In this document: piece by piece, positions 5,974 through 13,101 of the stretch
Layout of the letters: the number at the start of each line of letters is the position of its first letter
Numbering within the stretch: position 1 is the first letter of the stretch
Assembly (NCBI GenBank): GCA_004298335.1
Contig: SCTG01000197.1
Location: 1-49,428, forward strand
From: Nitrospirota bacterium
GTDB taxonomy: Bacteria > Nitrospirota > Nitrospiria > Nitrospirales > NS-4
Length of the DNA: 49,428 nt
Direction of reading: 5' to 3'
The notes under the pieces: generated by a model
What the model was told of the DNA's origin: nothing
Databases searched by the model: none
Seen by the model: only the letters and a program-made list of their open reading frames with translations
Made by a program: the position numbers and the translations under genes

Positions 5974-6267
5974 ATGAAGAGCGTCGAAGACAAGGTAAAG
6001 ACCAGCATTTACCTGCCGGAATCGCTTCACTGGAAGCTGAAAGAAACAGCCGTTCTCATGCGGATTAGGGATACCGAGGCGATGGAAATCGCCGTCCGCC
6101 GCTGGGTTGAAAGTCCCAGTTCCGAGGACTCCACTATAAAATCACCTGAGTTTGACAAGCAGGATGTTGCCCTCGCCAAGCGCTTCATCAGGTGGATCAG
6201 GCGGCCGAAGGCAAGCAAAAGTGAACAAAAGATCGTGGACATTGTGATGGCTGAACTCAACGATTAA
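5974..6267 (+). CDS. Ribbon-helix-helix regulator, candidate lysogeny repressor (97 aa)
   Basis: Residues about 5-50 (DKVKTSIYLPESLHWKLKET ... EAMEIAVRRWV) are a textbook CopG/Arc-type ribbon-helix-helix: a strand that inserts into the major groove followed by two helices. A basic C-terminal extension follows. It is the first rightward gene opposite the early promoter, the place a repressor would sit. No CI-like repressor exists elsewhere in the window. Repressor role is inference. Confidence 0.75.
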   Translation: MKSVEDKVKTSIYLPESLHWKLKETAVLMRIRDTEAMEIAVRRWVESPSSEDSTIKSPEFDKQDVALAKRFIRWIRRPKASKSEQKIVDIVMAELND

Positions 6268-6278
6268 GGGGAATCGTT

Positions 6279-6872
6279 ATGCAAAAGAAGTCCGACGAAC
6301 TGCTGATCATCTATAAACAGGACGCCAGTCTGATGGCTCTGAAGATCTCGCAACGAAAGCTCTCGCGAGTGCAGCAGCTCGAAGAAGCCGCGGCCGCGGC
6401 GCGCGAGGAACTATTAGAAGAGCTTGAAGCCGGCTTCCAGGCCGAGACCGGCGAGCTGACCATCGATAGCGCCATTGTGCGTAGCGGCGCGACGGCAGCC
6501 AAGCCGATCGTCGTCAAGCGCCCGGCGCGCGCTCGAGAGGGCAAGGCTACCCGAGTCTTCGTCATCTCTACGCGCGAACGGATTCTGGTCCGCGACTGGA
6601 ACTCAAGTCAAGACATCGGTGACGTCGAGTTGATCGCGCGCAAGCTGATACGACGCGCTGCCGTCATATTGAGCCGCGAGTGCGATCTCTTTCGCGCCAA
6701 TGCAAACTGGACGCATTTTGCAACGCTCTTTGGGCGCGAGTGTTTATTCCGTTCGTCCGTTTTCCGTTTAAGAATTCTGTTCGCGCTGCACCGCAGTGGT
6801 CTCATCAAAGCCGACAACAGCATTCGTTCCATTTGTTTCACCATGATCGACAGCTTCCGCATAACCGCTTGA
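6279..6872 (+). CDS. Hypothetical protein with N-terminal coiled coil (197 aa)
   Basis: Starts 12 bp after the ribbon-helix-helix gene; AAGGGGAATCGTT precedes the ATG. Residues about 15-55 are a Glu/Ala-rich coiled coil, then a Pro/Ala/Arg-rich linker (KPIVVKRPARAREGK). Beyond about residue 90 the sequence turns rich in Phe, Ile and Cys and lower in GC than its neighbours, so the second half may be a different domain, recently acquired, or past an old frameshift. No family recognised. Confidence 0.5.
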   Translation: MQKKSDELLIIYKQDASLMALKISQRKLSRVQQLEEAAAAAREELLEELEAGFQAETGELTIDSAIVRSGATAAKPIVVKRPARAREGKATRVFVISTRERILVRDWNSSQDIGDVELIARKLIRRAAVILSRECDLFRANANWTHFATLFGRECLFRSSVFRLRILFALHRSGLIKADNSIRSICFTMIDSFRITA

Positions 6873-6873
6873 A

Positions 6874-7599
6874 ATGGCCACGTTCCTTGTCGCCCTGCAG
6901 ATCGCTTCGATTCTCGCCGTACTCGGCCGCCTGGCGGCTTTCCGAATCGGGCTGCCGGCATTCGCCGCTTTCCTCGTGATCGATGTGATCGAGATCGGAA
7001 TCGCGATGTGGGCGTCTTCGGCGACGTCGATGAACGAGGCCGTGAAGGTTTGGGCCGGCTGCCAGTTCGCGCTGTGTTGCGGGTACGTGGCGATCGCTGA
7101 CGAACTCCGGAGGCGGGTCTTGCGCAGATATCCAGGAATCGGCCACATTGCGAGCGTATTTGTACTTGTGGCGATCGCGATCGGTGGGATGATCGTCATG
7201 TTGACGGCGGTTGATCCGAGCAAAGGGCTGTTGCGTTTGGCGGTCTTCCTACCTCGGATCATGGTATCGATTCTATTCGTCGCAATTGGCTGCTTGTGGC
7301 TCCTCGTTCGCCACTATCCAACTGATCTCACCATGAACGACCGGATCCACGGCAAAGTGCTCTCCGTTTACCTGGGCGGTCGATCGCTGACTCTGCTCGC
7401 GATCAACGTTGGCGGCGATCCGCAGACCTCCGCTCTGTTCGGTATGGTGATTTCGACATGCTGCTTCATCTCGTGGTCGTTGCTTCTGACCGGAGAGGAG
7501 CCGGACTTGGTTCCCTCGCCCGACTCCTCAGCAGTACTCGACGCAGCTCAGCAACGGTCACAGCGGGCCATTGAAGAGCTGCGCGGGATCTGGCGCTAG
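6874..7599 (+). CDS. Polytopic membrane protein (241 aa)
   Basis: About six to seven hydrophobic segments (starting FLVALQIASILAVLGRLAAF, AAFLVIDVIEIGIAMWA, ASVFVLVAIAIGGMIVMLTAV, IMVSILFVAIGCLWLLV, GMVISTCCFISWSLLL), with a charged cytoplasmic tail. No transporter signature. It starts 1 bp after the preceding stop and so is probably coupled. Likely a lysogen-expressed membrane protein (superinfection exclusion or host-fitness moron), by position beside the regulator; this is inference. Confidence 0.65.
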   Translation: MATFLVALQIASILAVLGRLAAFRIGLPAFAAFLVIDVIEIGIAMWASSATSMNEAVKVWAGCQFALCCGYVAIADELRRRVLRRYPGIGHIASVFVLVAIAIGGMIVMLTAVDPSKGLLRLAVFLPRIMVSILFVAIGCLWLLVRHYPTDLTMNDRIHGKVLSVYLGGRSLTLLAINVGGDPQTSALFGMVISTCCFISWSLLLTGEEPDLVPSPDSSAVLDAAQQRSQRAIEELRGIWR

Positions 7600-7600
7600 A

Positions 7601-7750
7601 CTACCCGCGGCAGAGCGGCCAGCACGCGGGGATTGGGCCGTCGAAGCTATCCGCGGCGATCGGCGCGGCCGTCCCGATCGCGAGCAGGGCGAGCAGCACG
7701 GCCACGCCCAGCCTCATCGTTGTCTTCTTCTTCGTCTTGTTCATAAACAT
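7601..7750 (-). CDS. Short secreted peptide (49 aa)
   Basis: ATG at 7750 is chosen because AAGGAATC lies 8-9 nt upstream; longer starts lack a ribosome site. Lys-rich n-region (NKTKKKTTMR), hydrophobic core (LGVAVLLALLAIGTAA) and an Ala-x-Ala-type cleavage point before ADSFDG give a clear Sec signal peptide. The mature part is only about 14 residues with two cysteines (PACWPLCRG), which could form one disulfide. It converges with the membrane-protein gene, stops one base apart. Function unknown. Confidence 0.6.
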   Translation of the reverse strand: MFMNKTKKKTTMRLGVAVLLALLAIGTAAPIAADSFDGPIPACWPLCRG

Positions 7751-7876
7751 CTTGGTCGATTCCTTCTTTCTTCTGAATTGAGGGTTTGCCCGGCAGCGGG
7801 CGCCGCCGGGATGACATCCGAGCCTCACAACCGAGGGCGGATCAGAACTATTAGTACACCCCCATGACCTCGATGA

Positions 7877-7927
7877 GAATCATCACGGTAGGCTGTGACG
7901 ATCATGCACTGTGTACTGTGATGATTC
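7877..7927. repeat. Long-spaced perfect inverted repeat
   Basis: GAATCATCAC (7877-7886) and GTGATGATTC (7918-7927), perfect over 10 bp with 31 bp between. It lies in the 235-bp gene-free stretch (7829-8063), which otherwise holds only the second inverted repeat. Could be a paired operator for the peptide gene at 7750 or a recombination site. Confidence 0.7.
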
Positions 7928-7985
7928 GGGCGGGCATATAAGGAATAAGAAGAAGAAGGGGATTCGCGCGTTTGAGGGACGGTTT

Positions 7986-8023
7986 GTGAGTGAGTAGGTA
8001 GGTAGGTGGACCGACTCACTCAC
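7986..8023. repeat. Perfect inverted repeat flanking a GGTA run
   Basis: GTGAGTGAGT (7986-7995) and ACTCACTCAC (8014-8023) enclose 18 bp containing AGGTAGGTAGGT. It ends 40 bp from the stop of the second tyrosine recombinase. No U-tract, so a terminator is unlikely; it may be a protein-binding or recombination site. Confidence 0.75.
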
Positions 8024-8063
8024 TGATGCCGAGGCGGACGCGCCGGCCGATAGCGAGTCAGTC

Positions 8064-8777
8064 TCACCACTTGTCCCGCAGCCTTTCGTCCTTCGCCCGC
8101 CGGCGCTTGCTCGTGACCCTTGCGTAGATCATCGTGTTCCGGATGTCCTTGTGGCCAAGGTGATCCTGGACGTCGACGACGTCTTCGCCCAGGTCCAGCA
8201 ACCTAGTCGCGCACGAATGGCGCAAGCAGTGAAAGTGCCGTTTCTCGCCCGGCAGCTCGGCCGCCGCGGCGTAGCGCTTCATCAGCCGGTCGAGCATGAA
8301 GCGCGAAATCGGCCGGCGATTGCGCGACGGGAACAACGTCCCTGGCTCGTTGCCCCGGATCCGCAGCCAGGCGCGCAGCGCCTTTACCTCGCGATCGGAC
8401 AGGCGGAACTCTCCGCCGTTGCCGTGCTTCAACCTGGGGACCGCCATTCTCCATCCGCTCGGGTCGCTCCGCACATCCTCGCGTTTCAATCGGCCGACCT
8501 CACTCGCACGCAAGCCTCGGCCGAACGCCAGCTCGAAGATCGCGACGTCCCGCACTGATCCGCCGGCGGCGACGGCACGCATCAGGCTCGCGACCTCGAG
8601 GTCGTTCAGGTACGAGACCGTAGCCGCCTCTTCGCCGGATCTTCGCTTGCGGTTTTTTTCGGCGGCCGGAATTTGTGGGGGGAGGGGACCCTGAGAAGCC
8701 GCCCGGCGCCGAGCCAACTCAAGCTCCAACTGATCCGTTCCAAGGCCGGCTAAGTCGTTGATTCCGTGTTCGTCCAT
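8064..8777 (-). CDS. Second tyrosine recombinase, catalytic domain only (237 aa)
   Basis: A complete catalytic domain with all signature residues: Arg90 (GRGLRASEVGRL), Lys117, His183-x-x-Arg186 (HFHCLRHSCATRLL), His209 (LGHKD) and Tyr218 (MIYARV). The N-terminal SAM-like core-binding domain of integrases and XerC/D is missing, replaced by about 50 charged residues. Such compact enzymes can act as invertases or resolvases. It is surrounded by inverted repeats (7877-7927, 7986-8023, 8782-8805). No SD is visible at the ATG. It may be a host-derived or mobile-element enzyme rather than the integrase. Confidence 0.85.
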   Translation of the reverse strand: MDEHGINDLAGLGTDQLELELARRRAASQGPLPPQIPAAEKNRKRRSGEEAATVSYLNDLEVASLMRAVAAGGSVRDVAIFELAFGRGLRASEVGRLKREDVRSDPSGWRMAVPRLKHGNGGEFRLSDREVKALRAWLRIRGNEPGTLFPSRNRRPISRFMLDRLMKRYAAAAELPGEKRHFHCLRHSCATRLLDLGEDVVDVQDHLGHKDIRNTMIYARVTSKRRRAKDERLRDKW

Positions 8778-8781
8778 GAGT

Positions 8782-8805
8782 TCAACAATCTACCTATTTT
8801 GTTGA
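8782..8805. repeat. Inverted repeat at the recombinase start
   Basis: TCAACAA, 10 bp, TTGTTGA, ending 5 bp before the recombinase start codon. It could be an autoregulatory operator or a core recombination site. The remainder of 8806-8961 shows nothing else. Confidence 0.5.
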
Positions 8806-8961
8806 GTTCGAGGCCCGCGGCGAACCGGGAATCAATGAGTTACGTGCTCCCGGAGGGGGGTCCATTCTGGCGAAGTGTTGAATCCGATTCATGCATGCCA
8901 TATCGCCGCCGGCGCGCGACAATATAGCTGCCAGATGCGGCGCTAATTGGGGAAGTGAAAG

Positions 8962-9228
8962 CTAGCGTTGATAGACTTCGCGCCGATGCGCGACCTGTTC
9001 GATCACCATCATAGGCGGATTCGCCGAAGTCTCTTCGAGAAAGAAGACCACTCGCCAGTCACCGGCCCTGAGTCGGAAGTAACCAGGGCGCCCTGTAAGG
9101 GGCTTGGCGGCTCCAGGCCTCGCCGGGTCAGCAAGGTATTGCTCGATCTGGCTGACAACCCGCTCCCTGATCGGAGGATCGAGCGAATCCATTTGCTTTC
9201 CCGCCGCGCGGGTAAAGATGGCTTCCAT
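8962..9228 (-). CDS. RelE/ParE-family toxin (88 aa)
   Basis: Whole-length match to the RelE/ParE fold: N-terminal helices (AGKQMDSLDPPIRERVVSQI), then the strand pattern GYFRLRAGDWRVVFFLEE and C-terminal VIEQVAHRREVYQR, the usual basic end. RelE enzymes cleave mRNA on the ribosome; ParE members poison gyrase. The sequence alone does not decide, though the C-terminal His-Arg-Arg-x-x-Tyr favours RelE-like. It begins 7 bp after the upstream 126-aa gene without its own ribosome site, so the two are coupled. Confidence 0.85.
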   Translation of the reverse strand: MEAIFTRAAGKQMDSLDPPIRERVVSQIEQYLADPARPGAAKPLTGRPGYFRLRAGDWRVVFFLEETSANPPMMVIEQVAHRREVYQR

Positions 9229-9235
9229 GCAGATG

Positions 9236-9616
9236 CTATCGCGACGAGGAGAACTCGCTCAAGCGCCGATACCCTCCGCGATCGCGATCCGGCGGTAGCT
9301 GGGCCGCCAGAGCGAAGTCTTCCGCTTCCGAGGCGAACGCCTCATACGCGTTTTTCATGGCTGGCAGGCGATCCAGCAAAAGCCTGGCTTGTTCGGCGAT
9401 GTCCAGTGCCTGATCCGACAGACGGCGAAACTCATCCTCGGAGACCGGCTTGAAGGACTCCATCAGAGACATCGCCTTGCTGAGCGCGTCGCTCAGGGCT
9501 TCGACGTCCACCGGCTTTGACTCGGCGATGGCAACGATCGTATCCATGGCAAGGGCGGACGCTCTGGACAGAGCCGAGGACAGCCTGGCTGCTGGAACTG
9601 AGATCATGGTTGCCAT
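9236..9616 (-). CDS. All-helical protein, candidate antitoxin (126 aa)
   Basis: Directly upstream of and coupled to the RelE-like toxin, the place of a type II antitoxin, yet it lacks the usual Phd, RHH or HTH antitoxin domains. It is Ala/Leu/Asp-rich and predicted almost entirely helical (several heptad-like stretches such as LSDALSKAMSLMESF and LDRLPAMKNAYEAFASEAED), ending in a basic tail. It might be a new antitoxin type or an unrelated gene sharing the transcript. Confidence 0.6.
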   Translation of the reverse strand: MATMISVPAARLSSALSRASALAMDTIVAIAESKPVDVEALSDALSKAMSLMESFKPVSEDEFRRLSDQALDIAEQARLLLDRLPAMKNAYEAFASEAEDFALAAQLPPDRDRGGYRRLSEFSSSR

Positions 9617-9650
9617 GCGATCAGTGTATCGCGGTGCTTCCGCTCAGACA

Positions 9651-9695
9651 TAAAAAGCGCGATCGCTGTCCCATTTTGGGACTCGAATCGCGCTT
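9651..9695 (-). terminator. Intrinsic terminator of the recombination operon
   Basis: Nested hairpin: AAGCGCGAT...ATCGCGCTT (9655-9663 with 9687-9695) enclosing GTCCCA-TTT-TGGGAC. On the minus strand it runs into TTTTTA, giving a Rho-independent terminator downstream of the 74-aa gene. Confidence 0.85.
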
Positions 9696-9722
9696 ATTAC
9701 GACAGAAGCTGTCCCCACCAGG

Positions 9723-9947
9723 TCAATTCTTCGATCGCGCCTCCTCCTCTACTACCTTGTCAGCCATCAGCTTGAGCGCCCTGGCTTCCGCCTCCGAAGG
9801 CGAAAGCTGAGGCAGCAGCGCAACCTGCTTCCGATACACAGCCCGCTCCCGGGCTTGCGACTCGGCCTGCATCGTCAGGTCGTCAGGGGAAAACACCGGC
9901 GGGCGAACGACCTGGAGCCAGAATACGAGGATGCACAACATGCTCAT
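9723..9947 (-). CDS. Small protein with N-terminal membrane anchor (74 aa)
   Basis: N-terminal hydrophobic stretch MSMLCILVFWLQVV followed by a charged helical region (SQARERAVYRKQVALL ... EAEARALKLMADKVVEEEA). One membrane span plus a helical tail resembles small phage spanin- or Rz-like layouts, but no signature confirms that. Overlaps the preceding gene by ATGA; last gene before the terminator at 9651-9695. Confidence 0.6.
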   Translation of the reverse strand: MSMLCILVFWLQVVRPPVFSPDDLTMQAESQARERAVYRKQVALLPQLSPSEAEARALKLMADKVVEEEARSKN

Positions 9948-10186
9948 GATTGGTGGTCCTTTCCATTGAGGTCGCCCGGTTCAGCGGCGTCAATCGCCGC
10001 GAGATGCTCGTCGATCTGTTTGATGAACTCCTGCGCAAGCGTCGAGGCGCCGCGCAGCGCGGCGCTTTTAGCGGATCCAGGTTTGTTATCCGCAACCTTC
10101 ATGGCGGCTACTCCGCCGAGCATGGATGCGAGCGCCTTTGCCCAATTGAGCCCGTCTTTGAATCCGTCCGCGTAGCTGTCGTTCAT
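9944..10186 (-). CDS. Hypothetical protein (80 aa)
   Basis: ATG at 10186 is chosen: AAGGAG lies 3-4 nt upstream and the start overlaps the previous stop as ATGA, whereas a longer start at 10216 does not. Sequence MNDSYADGFKDGLNWAKALA..., Ala/Gly-rich centre and acidic helical C-terminus. Unrecognised. Part of the leftward recombination operon. Confidence 0.65.
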   Translation of the reverse strand: MNDSYADGFKDGLNWAKALASMLGGVAAMKVADNKPGSAKSAALRGASTLAQEFIKQIDEHLAAIDAAEPGDLNGKDHQS

Positions 10187-10407
10187 CGCTCCTTGCCTCC
10201 ATCTCTTATCGGCCACACGTGGGTGTTGTAGCCATCCAGGCGGACAATCATCACGGTTTGGTCCGGTTCACACAACGACACCGAAACTCGTTCAGGCAGC
10301 CATCGCGGAACCGGGCATCCAGGATCGCATGCGCACGGTGACGATAGAGGCGGCAGTGGTGGTGGCGCCGGTGTCCTAACAATCAGTTTCTTCTTGGGCA
10401 GTCTCAC
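10183..10407 (-). CDS. Small Pro/Cys-containing hypothetical protein (74 aa)
   Basis: GTG at 10407 has GAAGGAG 6 nt upstream; an ATG at 10431 has no clear ribosome site and would overlap the preceding gene more. The protein has a Pro-rich stretch (PAPPPLPPLSS), a Cys-Ala-Cys-x3-Cys cluster and a small beta-rich end (VMIVRLDGYNTHVWPI). Unrecognised. Confidence 0.5.
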   Translation of the reverse strand: MRLPKKKLIVRTPAPPPLPPLSSPCACDPGCPVPRWLPERVSVSLCEPDQTVMIVRLDGYNTHVWPIRDGGKER

Positions 10408-10561
10408 GGGTCTCTCCTTCGTCCATTCCAATGATTGTGCGGCTATTCGCCGCGGCGAGTAGCGCGACCTCGATCGCGGCGACCGCTGGATCCCAGGCGC
10501 CGTAGCGGGCGTCGCGCGCCAGGCGCTCGGCGCGATCGCGAAATTGCGTAGTGAGCGTCAT
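10376..10561 (-). CDS. Small helical hypothetical protein (61 aa)
   Basis: Starts in an ATGA overlap with the stop of the exonuclease-like gene. Mostly helical (FRDRAERLARDARYGAWDPAVA) with an acidic C-terminus. Conserved position next to the nuclease suggests co-function, but no family is recognised. Overlaps the next gene by about 30 bp. Confidence 0.6.
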   Translation of the reverse strand: MTLTTQFRDRAERLARDARYGAWDPAVAAIEVALLAAANSRTIIGMDEGETRETAQEETDC

Positions 10562-11403
10562 GACGCCTCCGGATAGAACGGCACGCGGCCGCCGAACTCG
10601 GACTCACACAGGTCGGCGTAGCCGCACATGAGGCGGTTGCAGCAGCTCGCCAGGCGGCTTGGTGAGTAATTACCGCCGCGCATGCCCGCCTGGGCTTTCT
10701 TGAGCAGCTCCTGTACGAGCAGCTCGTCGCCGTGACTGATGCGGTCTTCTATCTGCACGAGCTGGGGTCGGCCCTTGGTTTTGACCAGGTAATCCACCGC
10801 CACGTGCCCGGACGCCCCAGGCAGTGCCATCGCGTACACGGTCACCTGGATGCGGTCCTTGGCCCGCATCCCTTGCGGTTTCGTGCAGCAGGTCTTCGTG
10901 TCCCGGACGCGCCCATCGTGCTCGACGACGTCAATCCGTCCGCGAACCCGGACACCGCCGATCGCCGCGTCTGCCGGCAGCGCAACCTCAGCCGCGGCGG
11001 GATCGAGTGTCGGAGCGATTTCGCGCATATATCGCTCTACGAGCTTCGCGCCGCGGCCGCGGAGTTCTTCGGGATCGTGGCGGGGTGTGAGCTTGGCTGT
11101 GGAGACCTCGCGAGTCCAGGCGGTCGAGAAGGCCGCGATCGCGGCCTCCACTGGAAGCACCGCGCCAGTCTCCATCTGGCAGCGGTGTGCCTCCGCCGTC
11201 GCTTCGTGGACCGCGTGTCCGAATGCCGAGGCCGCGGTGCCAGGTTCGCGGAGTCCCCACACCTTTGCGAACGCCCACTTCATCTGGCAACTCATCCACG
11301 TTGTGACTTGGGAGGGGGACAGGATGTCCCCCGGCCTCTCTCCCTCGTCGCCGAAGACGTCCGGCGCTTCCGGCGCGTCGAGGATCGCGGCTATTGCAGG
11401 CAC
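10558..11403 (-). CDS. PD-(D/E)XK nuclease with Fe-S cysteines, Cas4/AddB-like (281 aa)
   Basis: Recombination exonuclease-like protein. Residues show the PDDEXK order: 'LSPSQVTTWMSCQMKWAF' (Cys39), 'FGHAVHEATAEAH' (His63/66), 'RGRIDVVEHDGRVRDTKT' (Asp158, Asp168-Thr-Lys170) and Gln186. The C-terminal cysteines Cys254/255, Cys260 and Cys266 with Cys39 match the 4Fe-4S clasp of Cas4/AddB/RecB-type nucleases. It begins at GTG with a strong GGAGGAATGAA ahead. Phages use such nucleases for end resection or recombination. It overlaps the putative ssDNA-binding partner upstream. No Cas1/Cas2 is present, so no CRISPR role is implied. Confidence 0.85.
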   Translation of the reverse strand: MPAIAAILDAPEAPDVFGDEGERPGDILSPSQVTTWMSCQMKWAFAKVWGLREPGTAASAFGHAVHEATAEAHRCQMETGAVLPVEAAIAAFSTAWTREVSTAKLTPRHDPEELRGRGAKLVERYMREIAPTLDPAAAEVALPADAAIGGVRVRGRIDVVEHDGRVRDTKTCCTKPQGMRAKDRIQVTVYAMALPGASGHVAVDYLVKTKGRPQLVQIEDRISHGDELLVQELLKKAQAGMRGGNYSPSRLASCCNRLMCGYADLCESEFGGRVPFYPEAS

Positions 11404-12053
11404 TTCATTCCTCCGTTCACGAGCTGCTGCTGCTGCTCGCCAGGCGCCGACATCGCAGTGAACCCCGCACCCATCCGGCTGATCTGGATGAACAGCGTGC
11501 TAGCGAGTCCCTGGATATCCTCGCTGGTCGCGTCGAACACGAGGCCGTGCTTCGCTGCGTAGTCTCTCGCCGCCGCGGTCGCGTCGAGAGCGGCGATCAG
11601 GCACCCGGCTAGCGCCTGGCTGGCCAGCGTTTGCACGGTAGGCGCCGTCGTCGGCCTGGCCGGCATCGCGACGACGTTTGCCGATTGCTGAGGCTCCCGC
11701 TGCTTCTGCGCGATCGAACGTCGCAGGTCCCGCTCAAGGTCCGATTCCGGGATTCCGGTCGCATCCGCGGCCTTGGCAACGCGCAGGTCGGGTTTGCTGG
11801 TCCCTGGTTGCTGGGCGACACACAGCGTAAAGACCTCGCCGGCGCGAATTCCGGCCCTCTGGACGCGCTCCGGGACCCAAGGGTAGGTGTACCAGGGGAG
11901 ATCGGCGCCAGCGGCCTCTGCAGGCGCTATGACGTCGGCGCGGAGCAGGACCTGGTCCTTGCCGAACTGAGACTCAACGGGCCTGCCTTCGAAGCTCGAC
12001 AGCTTGAGGGTGTAGGTCACGTTGATGAGTGGTTTGAATTTCGTGGAAGCCAT
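11391..12053 (-). CDS. Possible ssDNA-binding/recombination partner (220 aa)
   Basis: N-terminal 80 residues are strand-rich (INVTYTLKLSSFEGRPVESQ, DQVLLRADVIAP, GEVFTLCVAQQ), compatible with an OB-like fold. A Gln/Pro-rich linker and a helical C-terminal domain follow (ASQALAGCLIAALDATAAA). It overlaps the Fe-S nuclease by 13 bp. In many phages the nuclease is paired with an annealing or ssDNA-binding protein. No motif proves it, so the function is inferred from context only. Confidence 0.45.
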   Translation of the reverse strand: MASTKFKPLINVTYTLKLSSFEGRPVESQFGKDQVLLRADVIAPAEAAGADLPWYTYPWVPERVQRAGIRAGEVFTLCVAQQPGTSKPDLRVAKAADATGIPESDLERDLRRSIAQKQREPQQSANVVAMPARPTTAPTVQTLASQALAGCLIAALDATAAARDYAAKHGLVFDATSEDIQGLASTLFIQISRMGAGFTAMSAPGEQQQQLVNGGMKCLQ

Positions 12054-12055
12054 GG

Positions 12056-12175
12056 TTACTCGATACCTCCCGCCAGTACGATTTTGCGGGCATCGGCTGG
12101 ACTATACCCGCTGTCCTCAATCAGCGACCTGACTGCTGCCGCTTCCTGCTTGGTTAGCTTTCGCTTCGTCTTCAT
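12056..12175 (-). CDS. Small basic helical protein (39 aa)
   Basis: ATG at 12175 with GGAGGT 6 nt upstream and an ATGA overlap with the preceding stop. Encodes MKTKRKLTKQEAAAVRSLIE..., a compact two-helix peptide ending AGGIE, two bases before the next gene's ATG. Short but well supported by ribosome site and coupling; function unknown. Confidence 0.7.
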   Translation of the reverse strand: MKTKRKLTKQEAAAVRSLIEDSGYSPADARKIVLAGGIE

Positions 12176-12867
12176 GCCGCGACCTCCATCCAGCGCTCGA
12201 CTTCCGCGTCCATCACGTCGGTCGCGGGAATCACGACCTCCGCCACTTCAACGAATCCGCCGCAGTCCCAGCACCAGCCCCCATCTTCGGAATCCTCAAT
12301 GCCATGCTCGTCGGCGCCGGAGCGAGTGCCAAGCGTGAGATTAGTGCCGTCGCACGATGCGCAGCGGAATTCGGTACTGTTGTGGTCATGTACAGCATTC
12401 GCAGAGCTGAGAAGAACATCATCGTGCAGTACGGACACACCACGGTCTTCCAAGCTCCGGCCGATTCGTGGATTGCTTACCGGCAAGATGAGAAGGTGAT
12501 TGTCGCGCAAGTCGGCGAACTCACCGATGATGGTCTGATTCTTGCCTTGATCAACAGCGTCCAGATTCCTGCGATCCACGCCAAGTAGCTGCGAGTTGTT
12601 ATCCTCGCAGGCGTCGGTGATTGCTACCTCAGCGCTCCCGGCCAATGCGGCGTCAGGGTTGCACCCCTGGCGCCGCGCCTTTGCTTCTGCGACTCGCGCT
12701 TCGTGCTCGGCGAGTCCCCGCGCGTAGCTCTCTTCATATGGCTTGTACGTTTCGGCCTTCCGGGCGGCTTCCCGCCGTTCGATCCGGCGATTAGTGGCCG
12801 CGAGCTTCGCGGCGACTTCGGGGCGTGCGGTGTATTCGCGGGCCCAGGCTGTCAGTGGGTGTGGCAT
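12172..12867 (-). CDS. Zinc-finger protein with inserted central segment (231 aa)
   Basis: Strong ribosome site (GGAGGAATAACG). The N-terminal 70 residues are a charged helical region (NRRIERREAARKAETYK). The C-terminal 70 hold a Cys-x2-Cys ... Cys-x2-Cys finger (FRCASCDG ... CWDCGG). The middle (about 85-160) has weaker codon bias and lies opposite a credible rightward frame (12388-12588), suggesting an insertion or an overlapping gene. Second gene of the leftward recombination operon. Function unknown. Confidence 0.6.
   Translation of the reverse strand: MPHPLTAWAREYTARPEVAAKLAATNRRIERREAARKAETYKPYEESYARGLAEHEARVAEAKARRQGCNPDAALAGSAEVAITDACEDNNSQLLGVDRRNLDAVDQGKNQTIIGEFADLRDNHLLILPVSNPRIGRSLEDRGVSVLHDDVLLSSANAVHDHNSTEFRCASCDGTNLTLGTRSGADEHGIEDSEDGGWCWDCGGFVEVAEVVIPATDVMDAEVERWMEVAA
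12388..12588 (+). CDS. Candidate antisense-nested gene (66 aa)
   Basis: ATG at 12388 opens MYSIRRAEKNIIVQYGHTTV..., a globular-looking mixed alpha/beta sequence with GC-rich third codon positions (about two-thirds), better than the opposite strand over the same bases. No Shine-Dalgarno or promoter is obvious. It is nested wholly within the 231-aa gene. It may be a real overlapping gene, or the ghost of a gene inserted into the finger protein. Confidence 0.3.
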   Translation: MYSIRRAEKNIIVQYGHTTVFQAPADSWIAYRQDEKVIVAQVGELTDDGLILALINSVQIPAIHAK

Positions 12868-12869
12868 CG

Positions 12870-13064
12870 TTATTCCTCCTCTCCCTTGTGGAACTCAACG
12901 ATCGCGTGGTCTCGGTCTGCCCATGCGAAGAAGTTGCCTGGTTCCGTGGTCTCGATGTAGTGCTTCGGTTCCACGATCCGCCATACGTTCTTCGTGCCGG
13001 GCTTCCGGATCACGAGATAGGGCTTGTCGTGAGTGGACTCAATGTCTGCTTGTTCCTTTGCCAT
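12870..13064 (-). CDS. Small hypothetical protein, first gene of the recombination operon (64 aa)
   Basis: AAGGAAAAACG precedes the ATG. A small mixed alpha/beta protein (YLVIRKPGTKNVWRIVEPKHYIET, FFAWADRDHAIVEFHKGEEE). It lies directly downstream of the promoter at 13102-13130 and 2 bp before the finger-protein gene. Unrecognised. Confidence 0.7.
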   Translation of the reverse strand: MAKEQADIESTHDKPYLVIRKPGTKNVWRIVEPKHYIETTEPGNFFAWADRDHAIVEFHKGEEE

Positions 13065-13101
13065 CGTTTTTCCTTTCTGCGGCTGCGCTGCTTACATAAT
13101 T

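Noticed and set aside
10558..11403. Cas4 of a CRISPR system
   Set aside because: No repeats of CRISPR type and no Cas1/Cas2 occur; the gene sits with recombination genes, so a phage exonuclease role fits better.
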